Shown: piece by piece, positions 8,940-22,670 of the stretch
Layout of the letters: every line of letters begins with the position of its first letter
Numbering within the stretch: the stretch's first letter is position 1
Assembly: GCA_016287755.1 (NCBI GenBank)
Contig: JAEEWT010000011.1
Coordinates: forward strand, 1 to 64,000
DNA length: 64,000 bases
Origin: Prevotella sp.
GTDB taxonomy: Bacteria; Bacteroidota; Bacteroidia; Bacteroidales; Bacteroidaceae
Direction: 5' to 3'
Notes under the pieces: model-generated
Seen by the model: only the letters and a program-made list of their open reading frames with translations
Told to the model about the DNA's origin: nothing
The model's database searches: none
Program-made: the position numbers and the translations under genes

Positions 8940-11318
8940 ATGAAGAAATTATCAACTAAGCACTCATGGTACATGCTGTTGGGCGTAGGCTTTATCGCAC
9001 TCAGTGGATGTACAGGATCAGACAAAGCAGTAATGAACACAATCAACCAAGAAGAGGTGATGAGTAAGCTCACCCTCGAAGAAAAGGCGCATTTCGTTAT
9101 CGGTACGGGAATGGAAGGCGAAAGTGGAAACAGCGCCGTCGTTGGCGCCACCCGTAATCTCGTGCCAGGAGCAGCAGGAACTACCTATCCGCTCGACTCT
9201 CTCGGCATTCCTGCCATTGTGTTGGCCGACGGTCCTGCAGGACTTCGTATCAGTGCCACTCGTGAGGGCGACTCCGCCACATACTATTGCACCCACTTCC
9301 CTATTGGAACGTTGTTGGCCTCTACGTGGAACACCCAGCTCGTTGAAGAGGTGGGAAAATCCATTGGCGAAGAGGTCAAGGAATATGGTGCTGACGTACT
9401 CTTGGCTCCTGCACTGAACATTATGCGTAACTCACTCTGCGGACGAAACTTCGAGTACTACTCAGAAGATCCCGTAGTGGCTGGTAAGACCGCCGCTGCC
9501 TATATCCTGGGCGTACAGAAGAACGATGTGGGAACAAGTATCAAACACTTCGCAGCCAACAGTCAGGAAACCAACCGTATGAGCAACGACGCTCGTATCT
9601 CGCAGCGTGCCCTGCGCGAGATCTACCTGAAAGGCTTCGAGATAGCTATCAAGGAAGCCAAGCCTTGGACCGTCATGACCTCCTATAACTATATCAATGG
9701 TGTCTATGCTTCCGAGAGCAAGGATCTCGTCACCACTATCCTCCGCGATGAGTGGGGCTTCGAGGGAACGGTCATGACCGACTGGTATAGCGGTTCGGAT
9801 GGTGCCAAGCAGATGTGGGCAGGTAACGATATGCTTCAGCCGGGTAAGCCTGAGCAGTTCGATTCTATCGTGGCGGGTGTGAAGAGTGGTAAGCTCGATG
9901 AGGCCGACCTCGACCGCTCTGTTCAGCGCACCCTGAACCTCGTGGAAAGGAGTCCGCGCTATCAGGGATATAAGTATTCCAACAAACCCAACCTGAAAGC
10001 CCATGCCGAAGTAACAAGGCAGTCGGCTGTCGAGGGTATGGTTCTGATGAAGAACAACGGAATTCTGCCGTTAGACAGTGCCAAGAAAAACGTAGCACTT
10101 TACGGAAACACCTCTTATGATTTCATTGCTGGTGGTACAGGTTCAGGTGATGTGAACCATGCCTACGTTGTTTCACTGCTCGACGGACTGAAGAACGGTG
10201 GTTACACCGTTTCCGAGGAACTGAAAAAGACCTACGGTAGCTATCTGGCTGATTGCAGTAAGAAGGCTGAAGCTGAAAAGGCAGAGAAAATCAAGAAAGA
10301 CCCGGGTATTGCGTCGCTCATGCGCCTCCTGCCGAAGGAACTGCCTACCGAGAAGCTCTTCACTGCTGAGGAACTGACGGCTCAGGCCAACGAGGCTGAT
10401 GTGGCCATTATCACTATCGGTCGTATCTCTGGTGAGTTCATCGACCGTAAGGTGTCTGATTTCAATCTTAGCGCTGCCGAGCACATGCTCATCGAGCAGG
10501 TATGCGATGTGTATCACAAGGCTGGCAAGAAGGTGGTGGTTCTGCTGAATATCGGTGGTGTCATCGAGACCGCTTCCTGGAAGGATCTGCCAGATGCCAT
10601 CCTTTGCGCATGGCAGGCTGGTCAGGAAGGTGGAAACAGCGTGGTTGATGTGCTCAGCGGTAAGCAGTCGCCCTCTGGTAAGTTCACCATGACATGGCCC
10701 TTAGCCTTTGCCGATGCCTACTCATCCAAGAACTTCCCCATCGATTTCGGTCTGCGTCTCGACCTGATGTCACAGGGTAGGAAGGGTAACCAGAAGAATG
10801 TTGACTATACCAACTACGAGGAGGATATCTACGTGGGCTATCGTTACTTCGATTCCTTCGAAGTGCCCGTCAGCTACCCCTTCGGATTCGGACTCAGCTA
10901 CACCACGTTCGAATACAGTGATGCGAAGATTGCCCAGAAGGGTGATGCTTACGAGGTTACTGTAACCGTGAAGAACACAGGTGAACATGCTGGTAAGGAG
11001 GTGGTAGAGCTTTATATCTCTGCTCCCAACAGCAAAGAGGCTAATAAACCCGTCAAGGAGCTCAAGGCCTTTGCCAAGACCAAGTCGTTGAAGCCTGGTG
11101 AGAGCGAGACCCTTACCCTCAGCGTGAAAGCTGCTGATCTGGCTTCGTTCGATGAGGCTGCTTCTGCATGGGTCGTAGCCGAAGGCGAGTATCAGTTCCT
11201 CATCGCCGCCTCCTCGCAGGATATCAAGGCCACCCTCATCGCTAAAGCTGCAGCACAGCAGACCAAGGTGAACGATGTGCTGAAACCACAGGAAAGAATC
11301 AATGTATTGAAAAGATAA
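8940..11318 (+). CDS. GH3 family glycosidase, lipoprotein (beta-glucosidase-like)
   Basis: This 792-residue protein has a lipoprotein signal (lipobox ALSGC, Cys24), a GH3 N-terminal barrel (about 45-345), a GH3 C-terminal domain (about 385-650) and a fibronectin III-like domain (about 695-770). The nucleophile is Asp281 in GTVMTDW; substrate-binding motifs LADGPAGLR, GRNFEYYSEDP and SIKHFAANSQE are present. GH3 enzymes of this layout release terminal beta-linked glucose or related sugars. Its position inside an otherwise alpha-glucan cluster is unexpected, so the substrate should not be assumed. The esterase gene follows after 3 bp and is surely co-transcribed. Confidence 0.93.
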   Translation: MKKLSTKHSWYMLLGVGFIALSGCTGSDKAVMNTINQEEVMSKLTLEEKAHFVIGTGMEGESGNSAVVGATRNLVPGAAGTTYPLDSLGIPAIVLADGPAGLRISATREGDSATYYCTHFPIGTLLASTWNTQLVEEVGKSIGEEVKEYGADVLLAPALNIMRNSLCGRNFEYYSEDPVVAGKTAAAYILGVQKNDVGTSIKHFAANSQETNRMSNDARISQRALREIYLKGFEIAIKEAKPWTVMTSYNYINGVYASESKDLVTTILRDEWGFEGTVMTDWYSGSDGAKQMWAGNDMLQPGKPEQFDSIVAGVKSGKLDEADLDRSVQRTLNLVERSPRYQGYKYSNKPNLKAHAEVTRQSAVEGMVLMKNNGILPLDSAKKNVALYGNTSYDFIAGGTGSGDVNHAYVVSLLDGLKNGGYTVSEELKKTYGSYLADCSKKAEAEKAEKIKKDPGIASLMRLLPKELPTEKLFTAEELTAQANEADVAIITIGRISGEFIDRKVSDFNLSAAEHMLIEQVCDVYHKAGKKVVVLLNIGGVIETASWKDLPDAILCAWQAGQEGGNSVVDVLSGKQSPSGKFTMTWPLAFADAYSSKNFPIDFGLRLDLMSQGRKGNQKNVDYTNYEEDIYVGYRYFDSFEVPVSYPFGFGLSYTTFEYSDAKIAQKGDAYEVTVTVKNTGEHAGKEVVELYISAPNSKEANKPVKELKAFAKTKSLKPGESETLTLSVKAADLASFDEAASAWVVAEGEYQFLIAASSQDIKATLIAKAAAQQTKVNDVLKPQERINVLKR

Positions 11319-12509
<1,191 letters not shown>

Positions 12510-12512
12510 TTT

Positions 12513-12630
12513 GAGGAATGTGGAGTGAGGAGTGTGGAGTGAGAATAGAACTGAGATAAAGTGTTCATATATCAAACCACTTGTTCTTGAAAGCATATCT
12601 CACTCCACATTCCACACTCCTCACTCCACA
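12513..12630. repeat. dispersed element copy 1 (GTGGAGTGAG arms)
   Basis: An imperfect inverted repeat: the left arm is made of GAATGTGGAGTGAGGAGTG and related units and the right arm of their complements (CACTCCACA, CCTCACTCCAC), around a ~60-nt core containing ACCACTTGTTCTTGAAA and CATATCTC. It lies between two convergent genes. Its right arm runs into the pullulanase gene and supplies that gene's last codons (V-E-stop). It could also act as a two-way terminator. Confidence 0.85.
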
Positions 12631-14525
12631 AGAATAAGTGCCGATTGCGCATCCACAATGGTCTTGGAACCCTCAACCGTTCCGAGACCATTTTCGTTGA
12701 TCACCCCGTCGCAACACACAATGGTGTAGTTACCCTCCGGGATGGTGATCTCCGTGTCGGCCCTGCTGGCATTCAGAATCACGATGATGTTGCGCCACGA
12801 GTCGTTCACGGCAGCCCCATTCACACGGTAAGCCACAATCTTCTCGGGCATATCCAGGAACTCCAGGTTCTCGCGCACCAAAGAGGCGCTGCCAAAGCGG
12901 AAAGCCTGATGGTTCTTGCGCATGGCAATCAGGTTCTTGTAGTAGTTGAACACCTGCGGATACTTCTCCTTATTACTCCAGTCGAGATGATTGATGCTGT
13001 CGGGCGATTCAAAGCTGTTGTGCACGCCTTGTTTGGTGCGCAGCAGTTCCTCACCGCTCAGCATGAAGGGAACGCCCTGAGAGGTGAATACAGCCGTCTG
13101 AGCCAACAGGTCAAGACGAATCAGCTCGTCTATGGAAACACCCGGTAGACTCGCCTTCAAGCGGTCGAAAAGACACATATCATCATGACAGCTCACGTAG
13201 CTCATCATCTGTGAAGGCTCATTGGCCCAAGGCGCCTTCGAGTAGTTCACCTTGGTCATATCCACCTGCGGATGAGCTATAGCCCCCGCAATACCGAACT
13301 TCATACTCTCCTTGAAACCTGCAAGGTCGGATGAACCAAAGATCCTGATACCCGAACCTAACCAGCCAGCCTTCGCATCATCGTCAAACGGTCCTCTCAG
13401 CGCATCACGAATCTCATCCGAGAAAGCAGCAATGCGTGGCATCTTCGTGATATTGGCCTTCACGCCCAACTCCTCTGTCGGTAAGGCACACTGTCCGGCG
13501 CTCCATCCCTCGCCATATATAAATATGGTGGGGTCAATCTCATCCACGGCCTTTCGGATGGCGTTCATCGTTTCAATATCGTGGCAGCCCATCAGGTCGA
13601 AGCGGAAGCCGTCGATATGATACTCGTTGATCCAGTACTTCACACTCTCTATCATGAACTTCCGCATCATCGGCTTCTCTGATGCCGTCTCGTTGCCACA
13701 GCCGGAGCCGTTGGAGTAGCCTTCCTCTGTTTTCCTATAGTAATAATCCGGATACGTTTTCTGGAAATTCGAGTGCTCGATGTCGTAGGTATGGTTATAC
13801 ACCACGTCCAGAATCACGGCAATGCCCGCCTTATGCAGTGCCTGCACCATCTGCTTGAACTCACGGATGCGCACCTCTGGCGCATAAGGATCTGTGCTGT
13901 AGCCACCCTCTGGCACATTGTAGTTCACGGGATCGTAGCCCCAGTTATACTGCGGCTCATTCAATCGTGTCTCATCCACCGAGCCATAATCATAAGAGGG
14001 TAGGATATGAATGGCGTTCACGCCCAGCTCCTTCAGATGGTCGATAGCCCACGGCTCCGTCAGCGCCATGAACTTACCAGGATACTTCGCGTCCTCACGG
14101 GCAATAGAGAAATCGCGGTGGTGCATCTCATATACTATCAGGTCGTTATAGGGGCGGAACACATGACCGTCGGTTTCCCATCCCTCGGGATTGGTATCCT
14201 TGAGATTTACCACCACACCTTTCTGGCCGTTCACGCTTACCGCCTTGGCGAACACGCCCGGAGAGGCCTGTCCGTTTACGACGAATTCATATGTCTGTCC
14301 TTTCCGGTCGCCTTTCACCGTGGCCGTCCAAATACTGTCTTTGCCGAGCGTCATCTTTACCGAGTCGTTGCCCACTACGACGAAGCACGCAGCATCCGCC
14401 GGAGCAAAGAGCTTAAATACGGTCTCACGAGGAGAGTAGGTCATCTCATCAAAGTGAAATGCTTGGTTTTCACCCTTACAAGCCATCATCAGTACAGCCA
14501 TTCCTGCAATCATCAGTTTCTTCAT
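12621..14525 (-). CDS. pulA: type I pullulanase (GH13_14-like), lipoprotein
   Basis: The 634-residue protein has a lipobox (LMMAC, Cys16), an N-terminal beta domain and the GH13 barrel. The pullulanase signature YNWGYDP with NVPEGGYSTDP is present (residues 193-213). Catalytic residues lie in GFRFDLMG (Asp310), YGEGWSAG (Glu339) and SCHDDM. Such enzymes debranch alpha-1,6 linkages in pullulan, amylopectin or glycogen. It is the third gene of the malQ-GH97-pulA operon, 41 bp after the GH97 stop. The last two codons and the stop are made of dispersed-element sequence. Confidence 0.93.
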   Translation of the reverse strand: MKKLMIAGMAVLMMACKGENQAFHFDEMTYSPRETVFKLFAPADAACFVVVGNDSVKMTLGKDSIWTATVKGDRKGQTYEFVVNGQASPGVFAKAVSVNGQKGVVVNLKDTNPEGWETDGHVFRPYNDLIVYEMHHRDFSIAREDAKYPGKFMALTEPWAIDHLKELGVNAIHILPSYDYGSVDETRLNEPQYNWGYDPVNYNVPEGGYSTDPYAPEVRIREFKQMVQALHKAGIAVILDVVYNHTYDIEHSNFQKTYPDYYYRKTEEGYSNGSGCGNETASEKPMMRKFMIESVKYWINEYHIDGFRFDLMGCHDIETMNAIRKAVDEIDPTIFIYGEGWSAGQCALPTEELGVKANITKMPRIAAFSDEIRDALRGPFDDDAKAGWLGSGIRIFGSSDLAGFKESMKFGIAGAIAHPQVDMTKVNYSKAPWANEPSQMMSYVSCHDDMCLFDRLKASLPGVSIDELIRLDLLAQTAVFTSQGVPFMLSGEELLRTKQGVHNSFESPDSINHLDWSNKEKYPQVFNYYKNLIAMRKNHQAFRFGSASLVRENLEFLDMPEKIVAYRVNGAAVNDSWRNIIVILNASRADTEITIPEGNYTIVCCDGVINENGLGTVEGSKTIVDAQSALILVE

Positions 14526-14566
14526 ATCCTGTTAGTATTTCATTTCGGTTCCAAAGATCGTGTAAA

Positions 14567-19296
<4,730 letters not shown>

Positions 19297-19385
19297 AGAC
19301 CATTTAGTTAGTTTTATGTTGCGAAATTACGCATTTCTTTGCAACGTTGTTTCACAAAGTGGTGGCTAAATGGTTGTTTTGATGC

Positions 19386-19397
19386 GCAAACGTTTGC
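19386..19397. promoter_or_regulatory. LacI/PurR-type operator palindrome upstream of malQ
   Basis: GCAAACGTTTGC is a perfect 12-bp palindrome with the central CG of LacI/GalR/PurR-family operators (for example ACGCAAACGTTTGCGT for PurR). It lies 90 bp upstream of the malQ start. Control by a maltose-type LacI regulator is an inference; no such regulator is coded in the window. Confidence 0.5.
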
Positions 19398-19411
19398 ATT
19401 TTGGGTATCTT

Positions 19412-19674
19412 TGAGGAGTGTGGAATGTGGAATGAGATATGCTTCGTGGAGTGAGGAGTGTGGAGTGTGGAGTGAGATATGCTTCGGATTCGGTGGCGGG
19501 GTGGTGCGGTGGCGCGATGGCGCGAGATATGCTTCGAGTACAAGTGGTTTGATTAAGAATACTGTATATGAATACCATATCTCTTAGGTATTCTCGTACC
19601 ACCGCACCTACGCGCCCCCGTACCCCCGGAACTTAATACTATTCTCACTCCACACTCCACATTCCTCATTCCAC
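19412..19674. repeat. dispersed element copy 3 (expanded, core inverted)
   Basis: The left part has repeated GTGGAGTGAG / ATATGCTTCG units, the right part TTCTCACTCCACACTCC and ATTCCTCATTCCAC. The core (GTACAAGTGGTTTG, CTGTATATGAATACC) is the reverse complement of the core in copies 1 and 2. Unlike those, it carries an extra GC-rich pair of tracts (GGTGGCGGGGTGGTGCGGTG and CACCTACGCGCCCCCGTACC). It fills most of the 369-bp gap between malQ and mlaF and supplies the mlaF stop codon. Confidence 0.8.
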
Positions 19675-20424
19675 AAAATCTTCCTTCACCTTCTTAAACA
19701 GATCGGAGGCGAAGATGAAGTCGTTGAGCTTCTGGTTCGTGGAAGTCATGATCTGGTCTTTGTTACCCGTCCAGGCGGCTTCACCCTGATGGATAAAGAT
19801 GATGTTCTCGCCAATACCCATCACGGAATTCATGTCGTGGGTATTGATGATGGTGGTGGTTTGGAACTCCTGCGTAATGCCGTGCAACAGTTCATCGATA
19901 ACCAAGGAGGTCTTGGGATCCAATCCTGAGTTCGGCTCATCGCAGAACAGGTACTTGGGGTTCAGGGCGATGGCGCGGGCAATGGCCACACGTTTCTGCA
20001 TACCGCCTGAGAGCTCACCGGGGAATTTCTTCTCGGCACCCATGAGGTTCACGCGGTCGAGACAGTCCATGGCGCGTTTGGTGCGTTCCCTTAGGTTCAT
20101 CGAAGAGAACATATCAAGGGGGAACATCACGTTTTCCAATACCGAGATGGAGTCGAACAGCGCGGCGCTCTGGAAGATCATACCCATCTCGCGGCGCAGC
20201 AGCACCTTCTCGTTCTTCGACATGGCCACGAAGTCGCGTCCGTCGTACAGCACTTCTCCGCTGGTAGGGTCGAGGAGTCCTACGATATTCTTCATCAGCA
20301 CGGTCTTTCCCGAACCGCTCTGTCCGATAATCAGGTTGGTCTTCCCGTTCTCGAACATCGCATTGATGTCGTGCAGCACTTCCTTGTCTTCGAACGACTT
20401 ATAGAGATGTTTGATTTCGATCAT
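19666..20424 (-). CDS. mlaF: MlaF-type ABC transporter ATP-binding protein
   Basis: The 252-residue ATPase has Walker A (GQSGSGKT), the signature LSGGMQKR and Walker B followed by DEPNSG, the variant typical of MlaF/Ttg2A ATPases that move phospholipid between the two membranes. The gene overlaps the upstream permease gene by 4 bp. An MCE-domain substrate-binding gene (mlaD) is not adjacent in this window. The C-terminal V-E-stop is formed by the end of dispersed-element copy 3, so the tail may have been reshaped by that insertion. Confidence 0.9.
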   Translation of the reverse strand: MIEIKHLYKSFEDKEVLHDINAMFENGKTNLIIGQSGSGKTVLMKNIVGLLDPTSGEVLYDGRDFVAMSKNEKVLLRREMGMIFQSAALFDSISVLENVMFPLDMFSSMNLRERTKRAMDCLDRVNLMGAEKKFPGELSGGMQKRVAIARAIALNPKYLFCDEPNSGLDPKTSLVIDELLHGITQEFQTTTIINTHDMNSVMGIGENIIFIHQGEAAWTGNKDQIMTSTNQKLNDFIFASDLFKKVKEDFVE

Positions 20425-21176
20425 GACAGCAATTGGGTTAGGAAGACATCACTGAAAAGAATCAATACGCTGGAAGAGACTACCGCTTCGGTGGAGGCTT
20501 TGCCCACTTCCACGCTACCGCCTTCCACGGTGTAGCCGCAATAGGAGGAGACACTGCTGATGATGAAGGCGAACACCAGACTCTTGATGATACTCATCCA
20601 GAGGAACCAAGGCACGAAGTCGTGCGTAAGACCAAGGGTGAGGTCGTCAGGGGGGAGCACATGACCGATATAAGCGGTGGCGTAGGCACCCACAATACCC
20701 ATGGCAGAGGAGAAGATCACGAGGAAAGGCATCATCGTCACCATGGCCGTGATCTTCGGTAAGATAAGGTATTCAGCTGAGTTCACTCCCATGATCTCCA
20801 ACGCATCGATCTGCTGTGTTACACGCATTGTTCCCAACTCGGAGGCGATATTCGAACCCACCTTTCCGGCTAAGATCAAACACATGATACTCGATGAGAA
20901 CTCCAGCAGCATGATCTCGCGGGTGGTATAACCGCTCACCCATCGGGGCATCCACGGACTCTGGATGTTCAGCTTCATCTGGATGCAGATCACGGCTCCG
21001 ATGAAGAACGAGATAAGCAGTACGATACCGATGGAATCGACACCCAACGCCTGCATCTCCGTCACGTACTTCTTCCAGAACATGCGGAACCGCTCGGGGC
21101 GCGAGAATGTCCTGCCCATCAGCAGGATATACTTACCCAGGGCCAAGAGCCACTTATATACTAATGTATGTTTCAT
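20421..21176 (-). CDS. mlaE: MlaE-type ABC transporter permease
   Basis: This permease of the MlaE/Ttg2B family has several hydrophobic helices. The family-type stretch FSSSIMCLILAGKVGSNIASE carries the conserved LAGKVG motif, followed by ELGTMRVTQQIDALEIMG. It forms the membrane part of a lipid transporter with the overlapping MlaF. Start choice: the frame is open to an ATG at 21191, but the -7 box at 21202-21209 would leave almost no leader, so the Met at 21176 (251 residues, MKHTLVYKW) is preferred. The gene pair is divergent from lptB, another envelope lipid-export gene. Confidence 0.88.
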   Translation of the reverse strand: MKHTLVYKWLLALGKYILLMGRTFSRPERFRMFWKKYVTEMQALGVDSIGIVLLISFFIGAVICIQMKLNIQSPWMPRWVSGYTTREIMLLEFSSSIMCLILAGKVGSNIASELGTMRVTQQIDALEIMGVNSAEYLILPKITAMVTMMPFLVIFSSAMGIVGAYATAYIGHVLPPDDLTLGLTHDFVPWFLWMSIIKSLVFAFIISSVSSYCGYTVEGGSVEVGKASTEAVVSSSVLILFSDVFLTQLLS

Positions 21177-21201
21177 GAATACCTTTGTCACATTCCGCTG
21201 A

Positions 21202-21209
21202 CAAAGGTA
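21202..21209 (-). promoter_or_regulatory. -7 promoter box for mlaEF
   Basis: The plus strand reads CAAAGGTA, which is TACCTTTG on the minus strand. The best -33 candidate (CAAA on the plus strand, 21234-21237) is at a rather long 24-nt spacing. Confidence 0.6.
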
Positions 21210-21395
21210 CGAAAAATCTGATTAAGCGAGAAGCAAACAAATGAATTTGTTTGTTCGAGTGTGAAGATTTTATCCAATAAGTGAGGGAAAAACCAAATAT
21301 ATTTGAGTTTTTCCGAGCGAGAGTACCTTCGGTGATGCGTTATTAAAAAGGTGCTTAATGTAAGAATGTTGGAAAGTTGGATTGTAAGATTTTGG

Positions 21396-21434
21396 GAAAC
21401 TATGGCACTTTGTGGCGAAAACTATGGCAGTTTC
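21396..21434 (+). repeat. 39-nt dispersed element, copy A
   Basis: GAAACTATGGCACTTT, an 11-nt variable centre, then TATGGCAGTTTC. The same 39-nt layout, with both outer parts (28 nt) identical, occurs in reverse orientation at 62358-62396. Within the element the core ACTATGGCA(C/G)TTT is itself repeated in direct orientation, imperfectly in copy B. Confidence 0.8.
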
Positions 21435-21450
21435 TGGTTGAAAGTGCCTC

Positions 21451-21509
21451 AAACGCTGAGAGCGTTTAAGGCATTCTCTGATAGCGGGAACGTCAAACGC
21501 TGGGAGCGT
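21451..21509. repeat. pair of AAACGCTgrgAGCGTY palindromes
   Basis: AAACGCTGAGAGCGTTT (21451-21467) and AAACGCTGGGAGCGT (21495-21509) are two copies of one palindromic unit, 44 nt apart. They sit with the 39-nt element in the ~500-bp gap between the mlaE and lptB starts; apart from the two promoters and these repeats nothing else is seen there, and the open frame across 21351-21623 does not look like a gene. Confidence 0.7.
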
Positions 21510-21583
21510 CTACGGCGTTCAGTGTTTTTTAACATTAGAAGCTTGTCAGTTAAAGGATTTTCACGCGCTATAAGGGGTCGAAA

Positions 21584-21615
21584 TTTGGTTGTGTCAGAAA
21601 AATGTTGTACCTTTG
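21584..21615 (+). promoter_or_regulatory. promoter of lptB
   Basis: TTTG at 21584-21587 and TACCTTTG at 21608-21615 with a 20-nt spacer. The transcription start would fall near 21622. Confidence 0.75.
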
Positions 21616-21680
21616 TAGCTTGAAAGACAAAGGTGTGTTTTTTAATGCATAACTTTGCAGTTCAAGAAAACCGAAAGGAT

Positions 21681-22556
21681 ATGGATTTAGAGCTGACGAA
21701 CCAAGAAGAGCAAACAACGGCTCAGGAAGAGCAAACAGTCGGTCAGGAGCAGTCGGCAAGCAGTATTCTGCGTGCTGAAGGACTGGTGAAGCGCTATGGT
21801 AAGCGAACGGTGGTGAACGATGTGAACATCAATGTTCGACAGGGAGAAATCGTAGGACTGTTAGGTCCTAACGGTGCTGGTAAGACCACCTCGTTCTACA
21901 TGACCACGGGCTTGATTGTTCCCAATGCAGGTCATATATTCATCGATGAGCAGGAAATCACCGACTACCCCGTTTATAAGCGCGCTCGGGCAGGTATAGG
22001 CTACTTGCCGCAGGAGGCCAGCGTGTTCCGCAAGCTGAGCGTGGAAGATAATATCATGGCAGTGCTGGAGATGACCGGTAAGCCGCGCGATTACCGCTTG
22101 GAGAAGCTGGAGGCGCTGATCAAGGAGTTCCGTTTGGAAAAGGTGCGTAAGAACAAAGGTGACCAGCTGTCGGGTGGTGAGCGCCGTAGAACGGAGATTG
22201 CACGCTGTCTGGCCATTGAACCGAAATTCATCATGCTCGACGAGCCCTTTGCAGGCGTTGACCCGATTGCCGTGGAAGATATCCAGCACATTGTGTGGCA
22301 GCTGAAATATCGTAACATCGGTATTCTTATAACCGACCATAATGTGCACGAAACACTGAATATTACCGACCGTGCCTATCTGCTCTTCGAAGGAAGAATC
22401 TTGTTCCAGGGCAGTCCTGAGGAACTGGCCGCCAACCGCATTGTGAAAGAGAAATACCTGGGTACAAACTTCGTGCTTCAGAAGAAGGACTTCCAATTGA
22501 TTGACGAGGAGAAACGTCGAAGGGAACAAGAGGAGCAACAGGGAGAAGAAGGTTAA
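21681..22556 (+). CDS. lptB: LPS export ABC transporter ATP-binding protein LptB
   Basis: LptB powers LPS extraction from the inner membrane with LptFG. The ATPase has Walker A ([10 protein letters not shown]), the LptB-type Q-loop region [18 protein letters not shown], signature LSGGERRR, Walker [11 protein letters not shown] and H-loop [10 protein letters not shown]. The ATG at 21681 follows AAAGGAT, the best ribosome-binding-like stretch, giving 291 residues; Met codons at 21633 and 21645 are also in frame. About 27 residues precede the conserved ABC core and form a Gln/Glu-rich tail ([15 protein letters not shown]). A further acidic tail ([13 protein letters not shown]) ends the protein. 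Confidence 0.93.
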   Translation: MDLELTNQEEQTTAQEEQTVGQEQSASSILRAEGLVKRYGKRTVVNDVNINVRQGEIVGLLGPNGAGKTTSFYMTTGLIVPNAGHIFIDEQEITDYPVYKRARAGIGYLPQEASVFRKLSVEDNIMAVLEMTGKPRDYRLEKLEALIKEFRLEKVRKNKGDQLSGGERRRTEIARCLAIEPKFIMLDEPFAGVDPIAVEDIQHIVWQLKYRNIGILITDHNVHETLNITDRAYLLFEGRILFQGSPEELAANRIVKEKYLGTNFVLQKKDFQLIDEEKRRREQEEQQGEEG

Positions 22557-22615
22557 AAAAAACGTATTTTTCCACATTTTTCCACATTATATATTATTAT
22601 TAGGAAAATTATGCG

Positions 22616-22623
22616 TACCTTTG
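22616..22623 (+). promoter_or_regulatory. -7 promoter box for tig
   Basis: TACCTTTG, 48 nt before the tig ATG. Upstream lies a short tandem TTTTTCCACAT repeat (about 22566-22587) but no clear -33 TTG. Confidence 0.6.
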
Positions 22624-22670
22624 CACCCCGATTTTCGAAAGGCAATAACAATTTAACGAAATAAGTATAG

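Noticed and set aside
12513..12630. insertion sequence with transposase
   Set aside because: The element is ~120 bp and codes nothing; no transposase is seen in the window, so only a non-autonomous repeat is called.
19406..19413. TATCTTTG on the plus strand as a promoter
   Set aside because: It points into dispersed-element copy 3 and then toward the minus-strand mlaF gene; no plus-strand gene follows.
21351..21623. 90-codon plus-strand frame between mlaE and lptB
   Set aside because: It runs through the 39-nt element, the palindromes and the lptB promoter; composition is not protein-like.
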